In this document: in pieces, positions 17,941 to 27,036 of the stretch
Position numbering within the stretch: the first letter of the stretch is position 1
How the letters are laid out: the number at the start of each line of letters is the position of its first letter
Assembly: GCA_910586595.1 (NCBI GenBank)
Contig: CAJUJB010000006.1
Span: forward strand, 25,843-89,842
Direction of reading: 5' to 3'
From: an uncultured Muribaculaceae bacterium
GTDB lineage: Bacteria; Bacteroidota; Bacteroidia; Bacteroidales; Muribaculaceae
DNA length: 64,000 bases
Made by a program: the position numbers and the translations under genes
The notes under the pieces: generated by a model
Told to the model about the DNA's origin: nothing
The model's input: only the letters and a program-made list of their open reading frames with translations
The model's database searches: none

Positions 17941-18291
17941 ATGGAAAAGATTATACCTGACTGGGCATACGGCATGAACTGCGCCGTGACTGTGGCCGAT
18001 GCCGATTGCAATATAATATACATGAACGAGCGCTCGCGCCTTACTTTCGCCAACCGAGGCGGAGCTGATCTGATCGGCCATAATCTGATGGATTATCATA
18101 ACGATAACTCCAAGGCAATCATACGACGCCTGCTGGCTGAAGGTGGTACAAATGCATACACCATCGAGAAAGAGGGCGTGAGAAAAATGATTTTCCAGTC
18201 GGCATGGCGCGATGAGCAGGGCAAGATTGCCGGACTCGTTGAACTGTCGATGATCATTCCTGAAAATATGCCTCACTACGTGCGTAAATGA
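17941..18291 (+). CDS. Stand-alone PAS-domain protein
   Basis: 116 aa making up essentially one PAS fold: NCAVTVADADCNIIYMNERS (beta strands A and B), GADLIGHNLMDYHN (helical insert), and a C-terminal sheet with FQSAWRDEQGKIAGLVELSM. No kinase, cyclase or DNA-binding domain is attached. It may sense a ligand and act on a partner in trans; the ligand is unknown. It is a single gene between the pckA terminator and the rsmA promoter. The ATG at 17941 is chosen for length, and the downstream ATG at residue 12 would cut into the PAS domain. Confidence 0.75.
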   Translation: MEKIIPDWAYGMNCAVTVADADCNIIYMNERSRLTFANRGGADLIGHNLMDYHNDNSKAIIRRLLAEGGTNAYTIEKEGVRKMIFQSAWRDEQGKIAGLVELSMIIPENMPHYVRK

Positions 18292-18313
18292 CTACCACCT
18301 CAAAAAAAAATGC

Positions 18314-18321
18314 TATTTTTG
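18314..18321 (+). promoter_or_regulatory. Predicted -7 box for rsmA-mgtE
   Basis: TATTTTTG followed by CA, after an A-rich stretch. It is 27 bases before the rsmA ATG. Confidence 0.6.
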
Positions 18322-18348
18322 CACGTTAAACCTTAATGACCTACAATT

Positions 18349-19152
18349 ATGCCGGGAGTAAAGCCTAAAAAAGCCCTGGGGCAACATTTTCTGACCGATC
18401 TGAGCGTCGCAGCACGCATCGCCGCGACCCTTGATGACTATACCGAGTTGCCCGTACTTGAAGTGGGCCCCGGCATGGGCGTGCTCACCGAATTCCTTCT
18501 CCAGACTCATCCTGCCGATAAAGTCACCCTCGCTGAAATAGACACCGAGAGTGTCGACTGGCTCAAATCACATCTCCCTCAACCGCAGCCACGCATTGTA
18601 GAGGGCGATTTCCTGCGCATGGATCTGGCTGAGCTCTTCCCTGATGGAGAAGACTTCTGTGTGATTGGTAATTATCCCTATAATATCTCGTCGCAGATCT
18701 TCTTCCGCGTGCTCGACTACAAAGACCGTGTGCGCTGCTGCTCAGGCATGCTCCAGCGCGAGGTGGCCGAGAGGCTTGCCGCGGCTCCCGGCACAAAAGC
18801 CCGTGGCATTCTAAGTGTGCTTCTGCAGGCGTGGTATGATGTGGAGTATCTCTTCACGGTGTCGGAAAAGGTTTTCAATCCTCCTCCAAAAGTCAAGTCC
18901 GGAGTAATCAGGATGGTGCGTAACTCTGTTACGGAGCTCGGCTGCGATGAGGCTCTGTTCAAGACTGTGGTTAAGACCACATTCGGGCAGCGGCGTAAGA
19001 CTCTCCGCAATTCCGTGCGGTCGCTACTGCCGGCCGGTACAGTCCTTCCGGAAGGTGATGAATTTGCAAATCTGCGCCCCGAGCAGCTTTCTGTTGATCA
19101 ATTTATAGAACTTACACGCCGCGTGGCCCAACTGCGCAATAATAAGATATGA
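18349..19152 (+). CDS. rsmA: 16S rRNA A1518/A1519 dimethyltransferase
   Basis: 267 aa. RsmA (KsgA) dimethylates the two adjacent adenines of helix 45 in 16S rRNA during 30S maturation. The opening KPKKALGQHFLTD is diagnostic. The SAM site LEVGPGMGVLTEFLL is near residue 35, the catalytic NYPYNISSQIFF near 105, and the C-terminal helical domain includes TTFGQRRKTLRNS. The last 4 bases overlap the mgtE start (ATGA), so the two genes are translationally coupled. Confidence 0.97.
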   Translation: MPGVKPKKALGQHFLTDLSVAARIAATLDDYTELPVLEVGPGMGVLTEFLLQTHPADKVTLAEIDTESVDWLKSHLPQPQPRIVEGDFLRMDLAELFPDGEDFCVIGNYPYNISSQIFFRVLDYKDRVRCCSGMLQREVAERLAAAPGTKARGILSVLLQAWYDVEYLFTVSEKVFNPPPKVKSGVIRMVRNSVTELGCDEALFKTVVKTTFGQRRKTLRNSVRSLLPAGTVLPEGDEFANLRPEQLSVDQFIELTRRVAQLRNNKI

Positions 19153-20519
19153 AGGAATACACCGACGAATATCTCAAGCAGATAAAGGAGATCATAAGCA
19201 ACGATAATGAGGCTCAGGCACGTGCCGAGCTCGCATCGTTGCACCCCGCCGACATTGCCGAGTTATATCAGAATCTGGATCTGCCCGAAGCTGAATACCT
19301 TTTCAAATTGCTTGATGAGGAAAAGGCCGCAGATGTGCTCATGGAGCTGGACGAAGACGACCGTCTCAAGCTCATCAGCGAGATGCCTGCAGAGGAAATC
19401 GCCCAGACCATCGACCACCTTGATACCGACGATGCCGTAGACCTTATCCAGCAGCTCGATGAAGAGGAACGCGACGAAATCCTCTCGCATATCGACGACG
19501 TTGAGCAGGCAGGCGACATTATCGACCTTCTGAAATACGACGAAGACACTGCCGGTGGCCTCATGGGTACCGAGATGATCGTTGTCAATGAGAATTGGTC
19601 GATGCCGGAGTGTATCAAGCAGATGCGTCTTCAGGCGGAGGACATGGATGAGATTTACTACGTTTATGTCGTTGACAACGACTATAAGCTGCGTGGCACT
19701 CTCCCGCTGAAGATGATGCTCACCCATCCGTCAGTGTCGAAGATCAAGCATGTGATGGAGGCAGACCCCGTAAGTGTGAAGGCCGATACTCCGATCGACG
19801 ATGTGGCCCTTGACTTTGAGAAATACGACCTTGTGGCCATGCCTGTGGTCGATTCCATAGGGCGCCTCCTTGGCCGTATAACCGTCGACGACGTAATGGA
19901 CCAGGTGCGTGAGTCAAGCGAGCGCGACTATCAGCTGGCATCAGGTATCTCCTCCGATGTCGACGCCGACGACTCGGTATTCGCCCAGACAAAGGCCCGC
20001 ATCCCCTGGTTGCTCGTAGGCATCGCCTCCGGACTGCTTGCATCGGTCATTCTCGGTACATTCGAGGCTCAGCTGCAGGCAGTGACCGCATTGGCTCTTT
20101 TCATCCCCATCATCGGTGGTACGGGTGGTAATGTAGGTGTGCAGGCTTCGGCTATCGTGGTGCAGGGTCTTGCCAACGGCTCACTCGACATCAAGAATTT
20201 CGCCTCTCAGCTCGGTAAAGAGATACTCATCGGCTTGTTGAATGCCACAGTCATCACCGCAGTCGTGCTGGTCTACAACCTTATAATGATGCCTTCCGAC
20301 CTTGCTGTGACCTTATCGGTGGCAGCCTCGCTCTTCGTGGTGGTGATGTTCGCCTCGATTTTGGGTACGGTGGTGCCTCTTACGCTTGAGAAACTGCATA
20401 TAAACCCAGCGCTTGCCACGGGCCCCTTTATACAGATCTCCAACGACATCGTCGGGCTTATAATCTACGTGCAGATTTCCACCTTCTTCCTCCGGGCAAT
20501 GACCGACATTGCCATTTAG
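19149..20519 (+). CDS. mgtE: Magnesium transporter MgtE
   Basis: 456 aa. The order is an N-terminal superhelical domain rich in Asp/Glu with repeated EEIAQTIDHLDTDDAVDL-type motifs, a CBS pair (about 140-260), and five transmembrane helices. The pore motif IIGGTGGNVGVQASAIV is near residue 322. The cytoplasmic acidic domains bind Mg2+ and gate the channel in known members. Transcribed with rsmA. Its stop codon overlaps the end of a convergent minus-strand gene by 4 bases. Confidence 0.95.
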   Translation: MKEYTDEYLKQIKEIISNDNEAQARAELASLHPADIAELYQNLDLPEAEYLFKLLDEEKAADVLMELDEDDRLKLISEMPAEEIAQTIDHLDTDDAVDLIQQLDEEERDEILSHIDDVEQAGDIIDLLKYDEDTAGGLMGTEMIVVNENWSMPECIKQMRLQAEDMDEIYYVYVVDNDYKLRGTLPLKMMLTHPSVSKIKHVMEADPVSVKADTPIDDVALDFEKYDLVAMPVVDSIGRLLGRITVDDVMDQVRESSERDYQLASGISSDVDADDSVFAQTKARIPWLLVGIASGLLASVILGTFEAQLQAVTALALFIPIIGGTGGNVGVQASAIVVQGLANGSLDIKNFASQLGKEILIGLLNATVITAVVLVYNLIMMPSDLAVTLSVAASLFVVVMFASILGTVVPLTLEKLHINPALATGPFIQISNDIVGLIIYVQISTFFLRAMTDIAI

Positions 20520-20980
20520 CTCAGTCGGCGCTCTATGCGGTTGCCAGGCCGTATATTGAGGCTGAATGCGGCGCTCCGTCCGGTGGCCTCGCTCTTGTAG
20601 TTGAAGTGGTAACGCTCTGCACCGAAACAATCGGCAACCACATAGGCGGCCGTAGCCTTCTCTCCGGGAGTCAGTCCGGGCGTGAGCCGTTCTTCTATCG
20701 TGACATCGAATCCGATTATAGTCACGGCAAGGCTGTAAGCCCCGTTCATGTTGACTCCTTCAAGGCCGAAACGGTGTATTTCAAGCAGTCCGCGGTCGTT
20801 GACCATGGCCACAATGCCCGGTTCCGAGGGCGCCGCGTCGTCGCGTAGAGTGCCTCCGAAAAGGAATGTGCGTGCCGCTCCGCGGCGTGAAGGCATTGCC
20901 ACAGCTCCCACAACGGCAGCCGCGATAAATGCTGTGATGACGTAGAATTCTACGGTCTGGAATATGCTAAGTGTAATCAT
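20516..20980 (-). CDS. Small single-pass membrane protein of unknown function
   Basis: 154 aa. A hydrophobic helix lies at about residues 8-28 (FYVITAFIAAAVVGAVAM), followed by a basic turn and a beta-rich domain ending SLNIRPGNRIERRLS. There are no cysteine pairs or catalytic motifs that I recognise. It is transcribed away from comF and tail-to-tail with mgtE, overlapping by 4 bases. Likely an inner-membrane-anchored protein; orientation and role are unknown. Confidence 0.6.
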   Translation of the reverse strand: MITLSIFQTVEFYVITAFIAAAVVGAVAMPSRRGAARTFLFGGTLRDDAAPSEPGIVAMVNDRGLLEIHRFGLEGVNMNGAYSLAVTIIGFDVTIEERLTPGLTPGEKATAAYVVADCFGAERYHFNYKSEATGRSAAFSLNIRPGNRIERRLS

Positions 20981-21018
20981 TACGCCTCAAAAATACTCAT
21001 AAAAATCCATATTGCCAA

Positions 21019-21756
21019 ATGCCTGGCCCCCTCCTCTCGATTCTAAGGCGCCTCTTCGACGGCTACGTAGTTCCGCGCACATGCCCGGTATGCGGAGCTG
21101 TGCTTGAGCCTGCGGAGAAAGCCATGTGCATGGAGTGCCTGATGAAGTTGCCGCTATGCCATGAGCGTGGAGTGGAGATTTTCGACATGCGCGGTGCCGT
21201 GGTCAATGCTTCGGCGCCCGTCGGGTTGGTGGCTGCGTGGTATAGATACGATCCAGTATCGCCGTATGCAGAGCTTGTCCGTACTGCAAAATACCGGGCT
21301 TGTCCTTCGTTGGCTCGTGAATTGGGCCGCATGTTCGCGCGTGAGCAGCTACGCCGGGCGGTGGCGGCCAGAGAATTGGCACTGGCAGATGTTGATGTGC
21401 TCTTGCCAGTGCCTATGCATTGGAGCAAACGGCTGAGGCGTGGCTATAACCAGAGCGAGGAAGTCGCTGCCGGCATGGCTGAAGTGCTGGATATTCCTGT
21501 CGGCGACAATCTCGTGGCCGTAAAGCCTCATAAGACGCAGACCCGCCTTAGCCATTCACAGCGGCAATCCAATCTAAGAGGTTGTTTTGCCCTGACTTTT
21601 CCCGAGGAGCTCGAAGGCTTGAATGTGGCTGTGGTCGACGATATTATCACCACTGGCTCGTCGATGAATGAGGCGGCTGCGGCTATATCTTGGAGCGCAC
21701 CAAAAGTTGCCTCCATATCTTTTCTTGCTCTGGGGCTTACGGTGAAAAAAGGGTAG
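21019..21756 (+). CDS. ComF-family phosphoribosyltransferase
   Basis: 245 aa. The N-terminus has a zinc-binding quartet (CPVCGAVLEP...CMEC), followed by the type I phosphoribosyltransferase domain with the PRPP loop VAVVDDIITTGSSMNEAA near residue 202. ComF proteins support DNA uptake in competent bacteria; in Bacteroidota the role is not established. The next gene, yifB/comM-like, converges on it with 8 bases between stops, and ComM is also linked to natural transformation. Confidence 0.9.
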   Translation: MPGPLLSILRRLFDGYVVPRTCPVCGAVLEPAEKAMCMECLMKLPLCHERGVEIFDMRGAVVNASAPVGLVAAWYRYDPVSPYAELVRTAKYRACPSLARELGRMFAREQLRRAVAARELALADVDVLLPVPMHWSKRLRRGYNQSEEVAAGMAEVLDIPVGDNLVAVKPHKTQTRLSHSQRQSNLRGCFALTFPEELEGLNVAVVDDIITTGSSMNEAAAAISWSAPKVASISFLALGLTVKKG

Positions 21757-21764
21757 GTTAAGCT

Positions 21765-23324
21765 TCAGCCAAGTGTCATTGGGGTCACGGTTCCCCACGA
21801 CGAGCGGTCGAGCGAACGGTAATTCACAGCCTCGCTTATGTGGTGCGGAAGTATGGCGTCCGACGCCTCGAGATCGGCGATTGTGCGGGCCACCTTAAGT
21901 ATACGGTCGTATGCGCGGGCCGACATGTCGTGCTTGGTCATTGCCTTCTTGAGTATCGCCAGCGCCTCCGGGGATAACGAGCAGTACTGTGCCTGCAAGC
22001 GCGGAGTGATCTGTGCGTTGCAGTGGATGTCGGGCTCGCCGGCATAGCGCCGTGCCTGAATCTCGCGGGCCTTCATCACACGCTCGCGGATGGCCGATGA
22101 TGATTCGCCTGAGGCGTGCGCTGACAGCTCGTCGAATGGTACGGGCATGATTTCCACGTGCAGGTCGATGCGGTCAAGCAGAGGGCCTGAAATGCGGTTC
22201 ATATAGCGGCTGACGGCTCCGGGAGGACACGTACATTGTTTGGTAGGGTGAGTATAGTAGCCGCACGGGCATGGATTCATCGACGCAACGAGCATAAATC
22301 CGGCCGGATAATCTACCTGATATTTGGCGCGTGAAACGCTGATATGACGGTCTTCAAGCGGCTGACGGAGCACTTCGAGCACCGTGCGCGGGAATTCCGG
22401 GAACTCGTCGAGGAACAATATCCCGTTGTGTGCCAGAGATATTTCACCAGGCTTGGGATTGCTGCCACCCCCGACCATGGCTACGGGTGATACGGTATGA
22501 TGAGGCGACCGGAAGGGTCTTACGGTCATGAGCCTCGATCCTCTGCGCAGTTTACCGGCCACCGAATGGATTTTTGTGGTCTCCAGAGCCTCGCCTAAGG
22601 TTAATGGGGGCATGATGGAGGGCAGACGTTTGGCCATCATGGATTTACCCGACCCCGGAGGGCCTATGAGCAGAATATTATGGCCGCCTGCGCAGGCTAC
22701 CTCAAAGGCCCGCTTTACATTCTCCTGGCCTTTTACATCGCTGAAATCGCAATCGCAGATATTCTGTGCGGCGGCAAATTCGGCCCGGGTATCGACGATG
22801 GTCGGCTCTATAGTTGTATTTCCTTGCAGGAAGTCGACTACCTGCTTGAGATTGTCGACGCCGTAGACTTCAAGGCGGTTGACCACGGCGGCCTCCGTTG
22901 CGTTGGCCGAGGGAACTATCATGCCTTTGAAGCCACGTGCGCGCGCTTCGATGGCCATGGGTAGAATGCCCTTAACCGGCAATACCGATCCGTCGAGCGA
23001 GAGCTCGCCCATAATCATGTATTTATCTATTTCCGGTGCCTGGATAAGCTCGGAGCCTACGAGTATGCCCACTGCAATAGGTAAGTCGTAGGCTGAGCCT
23101 TCTTTGCGTACGTCGGCCGGCGAGAGGTTGATTACGGTTGAAAGCCTGGGGAGGTTAAACCCGCTCTGGGAGATGGCTGCGCGCACACGTTCCTGACTCT
23201 CTTTCACTGCCGTGTCGGCCAGGCCGACTATGCAGAACTGCATGCCTTTGCGCACCACAATTTCTACAGTCACGGTAATGGCGTTGATGCCCTGCAGGGC
23301 GGCGGCATAGGTCTTTACAAGCAT
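21765..23324 (-). CDS. YifB/ComM-family Mg-chelatase-like AAA+ ATPase
   Basis: 519 aa. The N-terminal ChlI-like half begins with VKTYAAALQGINAITVTVE. The AAA+ Mg-chelatase core has Walker A IGPPGSGKSMMAKR near residue 217 and Walker B ILFLDEFPEF near 300. The C-terminal ChlI_C lid contains ARAYDRILKVARTIADLE. In naturally transformable bacteria ComM acts as a branch-migration helicase during recombination. Third gene of the pldA-DUF4369-yifB operon, starting 1 base after the previous stop. Confidence 0.92.
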   Translation of the reverse strand: MLVKTYAAALQGINAITVTVEIVVRKGMQFCIVGLADTAVKESQERVRAAISQSGFNLPRLSTVINLSPADVRKEGSAYDLPIAVGILVGSELIQAPEIDKYMIMGELSLDGSVLPVKGILPMAIEARARGFKGMIVPSANATEAAVVNRLEVYGVDNLKQVVDFLQGNTTIEPTIVDTRAEFAAAQNICDCDFSDVKGQENVKRAFEVACAGGHNILLIGPPGSGKSMMAKRLPSIMPPLTLGEALETTKIHSVAGKLRRGSRLMTVRPFRSPHHTVSPVAMVGGGSNPKPGEISLAHNGILFLDEFPEFPRTVLEVLRQPLEDRHISVSRAKYQVDYPAGFMLVASMNPCPCGYYTHPTKQCTCPPGAVSRYMNRISGPLLDRIDLHVEIMPVPFDELSAHASGESSSAIRERVMKAREIQARRYAGEPDIHCNAQITPRLQAQYCSLSPEALAILKKAMTKHDMSARAYDRILKVARTIADLEASDAILPHHISEAVNYRSLDRSSWGTVTPMTLG

Positions 23325-23325
23325 G

Positions 23326-24336
23326 TCAGTCTTTTTTAAGGAGTGAGTTTATGAGTTTTTCTGCGGCACCTATCGATGGCCCCCGGTAAAGTTGGGTTCC
23401 GCTCGAGTCGCACAGCACTACGAAAGGCAGTGACGGGGCTCCGAGGCCATCGACGCTCATGGCGGCGAGTCCTCCGGCAGCCCATCCCTGGCTCCACGAC
23501 GCGCTGTCGGTGCGGGTCGAGCGTTTCCATTCCATAGTGTCGGGCTCAAGCGAGAAGTCGAGCACAGCCAGCTTACTCTTGCCATAGCGCTTGCTCATGC
23601 GCCGCAAAGCGGGCACGATTGAGTCGGTACGGTCGGTCTGATTGGTGGTAAGGGTGATGAGCGAGAGTTTTTGGCGTGCGGGATTGAAACTTTGGAGCGA
23701 GTCGCGGTTATCGACGTACTTCATAGGCGGCACCGGGCCTAAGGCGGTTGATGTCACCAGACGCTGAAGTAGGTAGTTGTAGCTCTCGGTGAGGCTTGAC
23801 GGGCGAGCTTGCGGGTCGATCAAGGCCATGAGTGAATCAGCCTCCTCCGGCGCGCCCGAGGCATCGAAGGCTGTGATGAGGAGGAGGGTTGAAAGCACAT
23901 CTGAGGGATGGGAGCCGACATAGCCCGCAACGGTGGCATTGGTATGCTTGCGCATATTGTCGGCATTATCGCGCAGGAAGGAGGCCCAGCGCGAGCTCAG
24001 ATCATTACCTGAAGCCTCTACGGCATAGGGGTCGGCAGGATCAAGGTGGATTTCATATGTCTCGCCATTCACCACATAGAGCCGGCCGAGCGGACGGTAG
24101 TCATAATCGGTTATCTCAAGTATGGTGGGCTGGGAGGCCGAGCCGAAAAACTCGAATTCGCCCTCACGGGCAGCCGTGATGATTGGTCGGTAAGCGCCGT
24201 CGGAGTAGTAACCGGCGCGGAGATTCATCGTCGGTTTACCTTTGAGTGTGCCGTTGACGCGGAACTGGTCATTGGCCGAGCAAGCGCCGGCAAGCACAGC
24301 GATGGCAAAAAGGAGGAGATAGAATATATTTTTCAT
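23326..24336 (-). CDS. DUF4369-type lipoprotein with thioredoxin-like C-terminus
   Basis: 336 aa. A lipoprotein signal ends in LAGACS (Cys near 19). The N-terminal beta domain (FRVNGTLKGKPTMNLRAGYY...) matches the DUF4369 style found before thioredoxin domains. The C-terminal part (SKLAVLDFSLEPDTMEW...LPFVVLCDSSG) looks like a thioredoxin-like fold, but no CxxC is present, so it is probably not a redox enzyme. The start overlaps the pldA stop by one base, and yifB follows directly. Confidence 0.68.
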   Translation of the reverse strand: MKNIFYLLLFAIAVLAGACSANDQFRVNGTLKGKPTMNLRAGYYSDGAYRPIITAAREGEFEFFGSASQPTILEITDYDYRPLGRLYVVNGETYEIHLDPADPYAVEASGNDLSSRWASFLRDNADNMRKHTNATVAGYVGSHPSDVLSTLLLITAFDASGAPEEADSLMALIDPQARPSSLTESYNYLLQRLVTSTALGPVPPMKYVDNRDSLQSFNPARQKLSLITLTTNQTDRTDSIVPALRRMSKRYGKSKLAVLDFSLEPDTMEWKRSTRTDSASWSQGWAAGGLAAMSVDGLGAPSLPFVVLCDSSGTQLYRGPSIGAAEKLINSLLKKD

Positions 24337-25181
24337 CAGAAGTCACTGAAAAGTTTTGGCTTGATGAGGAGGCCAATCCTGAGTTGGGAGTGGAATTTAT
24401 TATACTCGAGAAGTCCTTCTCCATAGCCGTTGAAGAACTGAAGGAAGAGGAATTGATTGTCTTTCTTGAAGATGCGGTACGATAAGTCAACTGTCGTATT
24501 GAAGCTGAAGTGCTTGCGCGGAACCACGGTCACACCTCCGCTGAACCGGCGGTTGTCGCTCAATACCTGAAAACCGAATTGGCAGAAGCCGCAGTAGTCG
24601 ACTATATCTTTGTTGTTCATGCCGTCGACTATCGGAGCCCATATTTTTCCGTGCACCATCAGGTTTTTAGTTATCATCACATTGGCGGCCAGTGCCACGC
24701 GGTTCCACGACCGCGACTGGATGCTGTCGCGCCCGTTACTCTCGTGCTCGATGAGCAGTGTCATCTTGCCGATATAGCGGTTCTTGACAAAGAATGGCTT
24801 TGTAATGCCCACTCCCGGATTGAAGTTCAGGTCGGTCATGGGCATGGAATTTTCCAGAACGTTCCAGAAGCATTTCTGCGTATAGAACAGGTAGAGATAC
24901 GTTCCCCACGGGAGGGTGCTGCGGGTGAGGCGCTGAGCTATGGAGATCTGGAATTTTATATTGGTGTTCTCGCGTGTGGGCTTCGGGCCTACAGGAGGGC
25001 CGAAGATGAAGTAGTTGTCTTTGTAAAGGCCGAAATACGGTTTGGAAAAGTCGCGTTTTACGCTGTCGGCATCGAGCGGATCGCCACCTCCGGTAACAAG
25101 AATCTGTGCCTCAGCGCATAATGAGCCGAGCAAGCATAGCAGGATGGCGATGATGAAACGTGGACGAAAATGTGATTGCAT
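24336..25181 (-). CDS. pldA: Outer membrane phospholipase A
   Basis: 281 aa with a signal peptide (RFIIAILLCLLGSLCAEAQ) and a beta-barrel pattern with aromatic-alternating strands. Residues near 148-162, EHESNGRDSIQSRSWNR, carry the OMPLA active-site signature: the catalytic His and Ser are two residues apart in H-x-S-N-G-R. OMPLA hydrolyses phospholipids that reach the outer leaflet. The C-terminal Phe is typical of outer membrane barrels. First gene of its operon, behind a clear promoter. Confidence 0.9.
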   Translation of the reverse strand: MQSHFRPRFIIAILLCLLGSLCAEAQILVTGGGDPLDADSVKRDFSKPYFGLYKDNYFIFGPPVGPKPTRENTNIKFQISIAQRLTRSTLPWGTYLYLFYTQKCFWNVLENSMPMTDLNFNPGVGITKPFFVKNRYIGKMTLLIEHESNGRDSIQSRSWNRVALAANVMITKNLMVHGKIWAPIVDGMNNKDIVDYCGFCQFGFQVLSDNRRFSGGVTVVPRKHFSFNTTVDLSYRIFKKDNQFLFLQFFNGYGEGLLEYNKFHSQLRIGLLIKPKLFSDF

Positions 25182-25204
25182 CTCTCTCTACTGGTGATAA
25201 TCTG

Positions 25205-25212
25205 CAAAATTA
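25205..25212 (-). promoter_or_regulatory. Predicted -7 box for pldA-DUF4369-yifB
   Basis: The minus strand reads TAATTTTG then CA, 23 bases before the pldA ATG. Confidence 0.6.
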
Positions 25213-25286
25213 ATCAAAATTGCGTTATTTGCAGCCTTGACTTCCTTAAAAGACAATAATATGGGGAATTTTGACCTCCTCATATG

Positions 25287-25323
25287 AAAAACGGAAGCAC
25301 CTTCGCGATGAAGATGCTTCCGT
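25287..25323 (-). terminator. Intrinsic terminator of the peptide transporter gene
   Basis: 9-bp stem ACGGAAGCA/TGCTTCCGT (25315-25323 with 25291-25299). On the minus strand it is followed by TTTTCATATG. It lies 22 bases past the stop at 25345. Confidence 0.75.
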
Positions 25324-25344
25324 GGATGGATATGTAAGGAAGGT

Positions 25345-26922
25345 TTAGATCACATTTTCTTCAGCTTCTTCTTTTGCAGGGGCGGCAGGGGCCGGAGTGT
25401 CGGAGGTGACACGTTCGAGCCATTTTACCATGCCGAACATAACACCCATCGAGAGGAGGCATGCGCAGAAGAATACGCCCCATGCGTAGCTGATGGGCCA
25501 GTTCTCATACATGAGCGGGCCAATCCAGAGGAAGAGGTTGCCGACGGCTGTAGCGCCTAACCACAGACCTTGGCAGAGGCCCTGCAGATGCTTGGGAGCT
25601 ACCTTTGATACGAACGACAGACCAAGGGGTGAGATGAAGAGCTCGGCCACCGTGAGGAAGAAATAGAGGGCTATGAGCACCCAGGGGCCAGCCTTGAGAC
25701 CTTCTTTGGCCACGGCTGTCATAGAGCGGAATTCTTCGCCGGAGGGATAGCCCTTGACATAGCATACCAGGCAGAGGAAGAGGTAAGCTATGCCGGCAAG
25801 GCCCATGCCGATACCGATTTTCTTGGGGGTGGAAATCTCGCGGCCGCGACGCGATAATGCCGAGAAGAACATCATCACAAACGGGGTGAGCACGATTACG
25901 AAGAAGGGATTTACTGCCTGCCATATTTCAGGGGCGATGGTGTCGGTCTCCACGAAGTCGCGGGCGAAGAGCGAGAGAGAGGTTCCGTTCTGGTGGAAGG
26001 AGAGCCAGAAGAAGATTACTACGCCGAGCACTGCGAAGAGGGCTGCCATACGCTGTTTAATCTCTTTGGCCATGGCTTTTTTCTCTTCGGGGGTGTACTG
26101 CTGCACCTCGGCTTTGGCGCGGGCTGCAGGCGTGGGGAGTTGTTTCTTAGTGGCAATGAAGATGGTGAGAGAGATAAGCATTGCAGCCACAGAGGCGATA
26201 AACGAGTAGTGGATGCCGGTGTTGAATACGTCGAGGTATTGTGAGCAGAAGGCCTGGAGGTCGGCACCGGCAGTGTGTCCGGCGGCAGTGGCTACGGCGT
26301 AGAGGTTCTCCATGTTCTCGGCGGTCATGGTGTTGGTGACGCTGAGGAACTGATGGCATAGCGCGGGGAAATCTGCGTTATATGTCATGCCGTTGACACC
26401 CAGCCACCAGCTGCGGAGCATTGGAGCCACAAACGGAGCGATAAGGCCGCCGATGTTGATGAATACGTAGAAAATCTGGAAGCCAGAGTCGCGCTGGGCG
26501 CTGTAGCGGGGATTGTCGTACAGCTGACCTACGATAGCCTGAAGGTTGCCCTTGAAGAGGCCGTTGCCGAAGGCGATGAGGAAGAGGGCCGCGCAGGTGA
26601 GGGCGAGGAGCCATCCGCGGTTATCAACTGTGGCCAGGATAGGAATGGAGAGGAGTACATAGCCCAGGGTCATGATTACAAGGCCGTTGATGATTGTGCC
26701 TTTGTAGTTCTGGGTTTTGTCGGCTATGATACCGCCCACAAGGCTGAGTATGTAGATGCCTGCATAGAATACTGAATAGATAATTGAGCTCTGGTCGCCT
26801 GAGAGGCCGAATTTGGAGCAGAGGAAAAGCACAAGCACAGCGTTCATGATGTAGTATCCGAAACGCTCGCCCATGTTGCTCAATGCGGCAGGGATTAGGC
26901 CTTTGGGTTGGTTTTTGAACAT
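25345..26922 (-). CDS. POT/PTR2-family peptide:H+ symporter
   Basis: 525 aa with about 14 hydrophobic helices. Family features are GERFGYY near residues 18-24, GLFKGNLQAIVGQLYD (the PTR2 motif region, about 125-140), and SPLGLSFVSKVAPKHLQG near 430. POT carriers import di- and tripeptides with protons. Position 16 is Asn where the ExxERFxYY motif normally has its first Glu, a residue tied to proton coupling. A long cytoplasmic linker lies between helices near 265-290. Single gene with its own terminator. Confidence 0.9.
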   Translation of the reverse strand: MFKNQPKGLIPAALSNMGERFGYYIMNAVLVLFLCSKFGLSGDQSSIIYSVFYAGIYILSLVGGIIADKTQNYKGTIINGLVIMTLGYVLLSIPILATVDNRGWLLALTCAALFLIAFGNGLFKGNLQAIVGQLYDNPRYSAQRDSGFQIFYVFINIGGLIAPFVAPMLRSWWLGVNGMTYNADFPALCHQFLSVTNTMTAENMENLYAVATAAGHTAGADLQAFCSQYLDVFNTGIHYSFIASVAAMLISLTIFIATKKQLPTPAARAKAEVQQYTPEEKKAMAKEIKQRMAALFAVLGVVIFFWLSFHQNGTSLSLFARDFVETDTIAPEIWQAVNPFFVIVLTPFVMMFFSALSRRGREISTPKKIGIGMGLAGIAYLFLCLVCYVKGYPSGEEFRSMTAVAKEGLKAGPWVLIALYFFLTVAELFISPLGLSFVSKVAPKHLQGLCQGLWLGATAVGNLFLWIGPLMYENWPISYAWGVFFCACLLSMGVMFGMVKWLERVTSDTPAPAAPAKEEAEENVI

Positions 26923-27036
26923 AGTGACAAAGATGGGTTTATATATGGTTTTATAGTATCAAGGCTAAGAATGTGCTAAATTAATCAAAATATGCGAGAA
27001 TATGGGGCCTGACATCGAAAAAAGCGATAATTCCTG

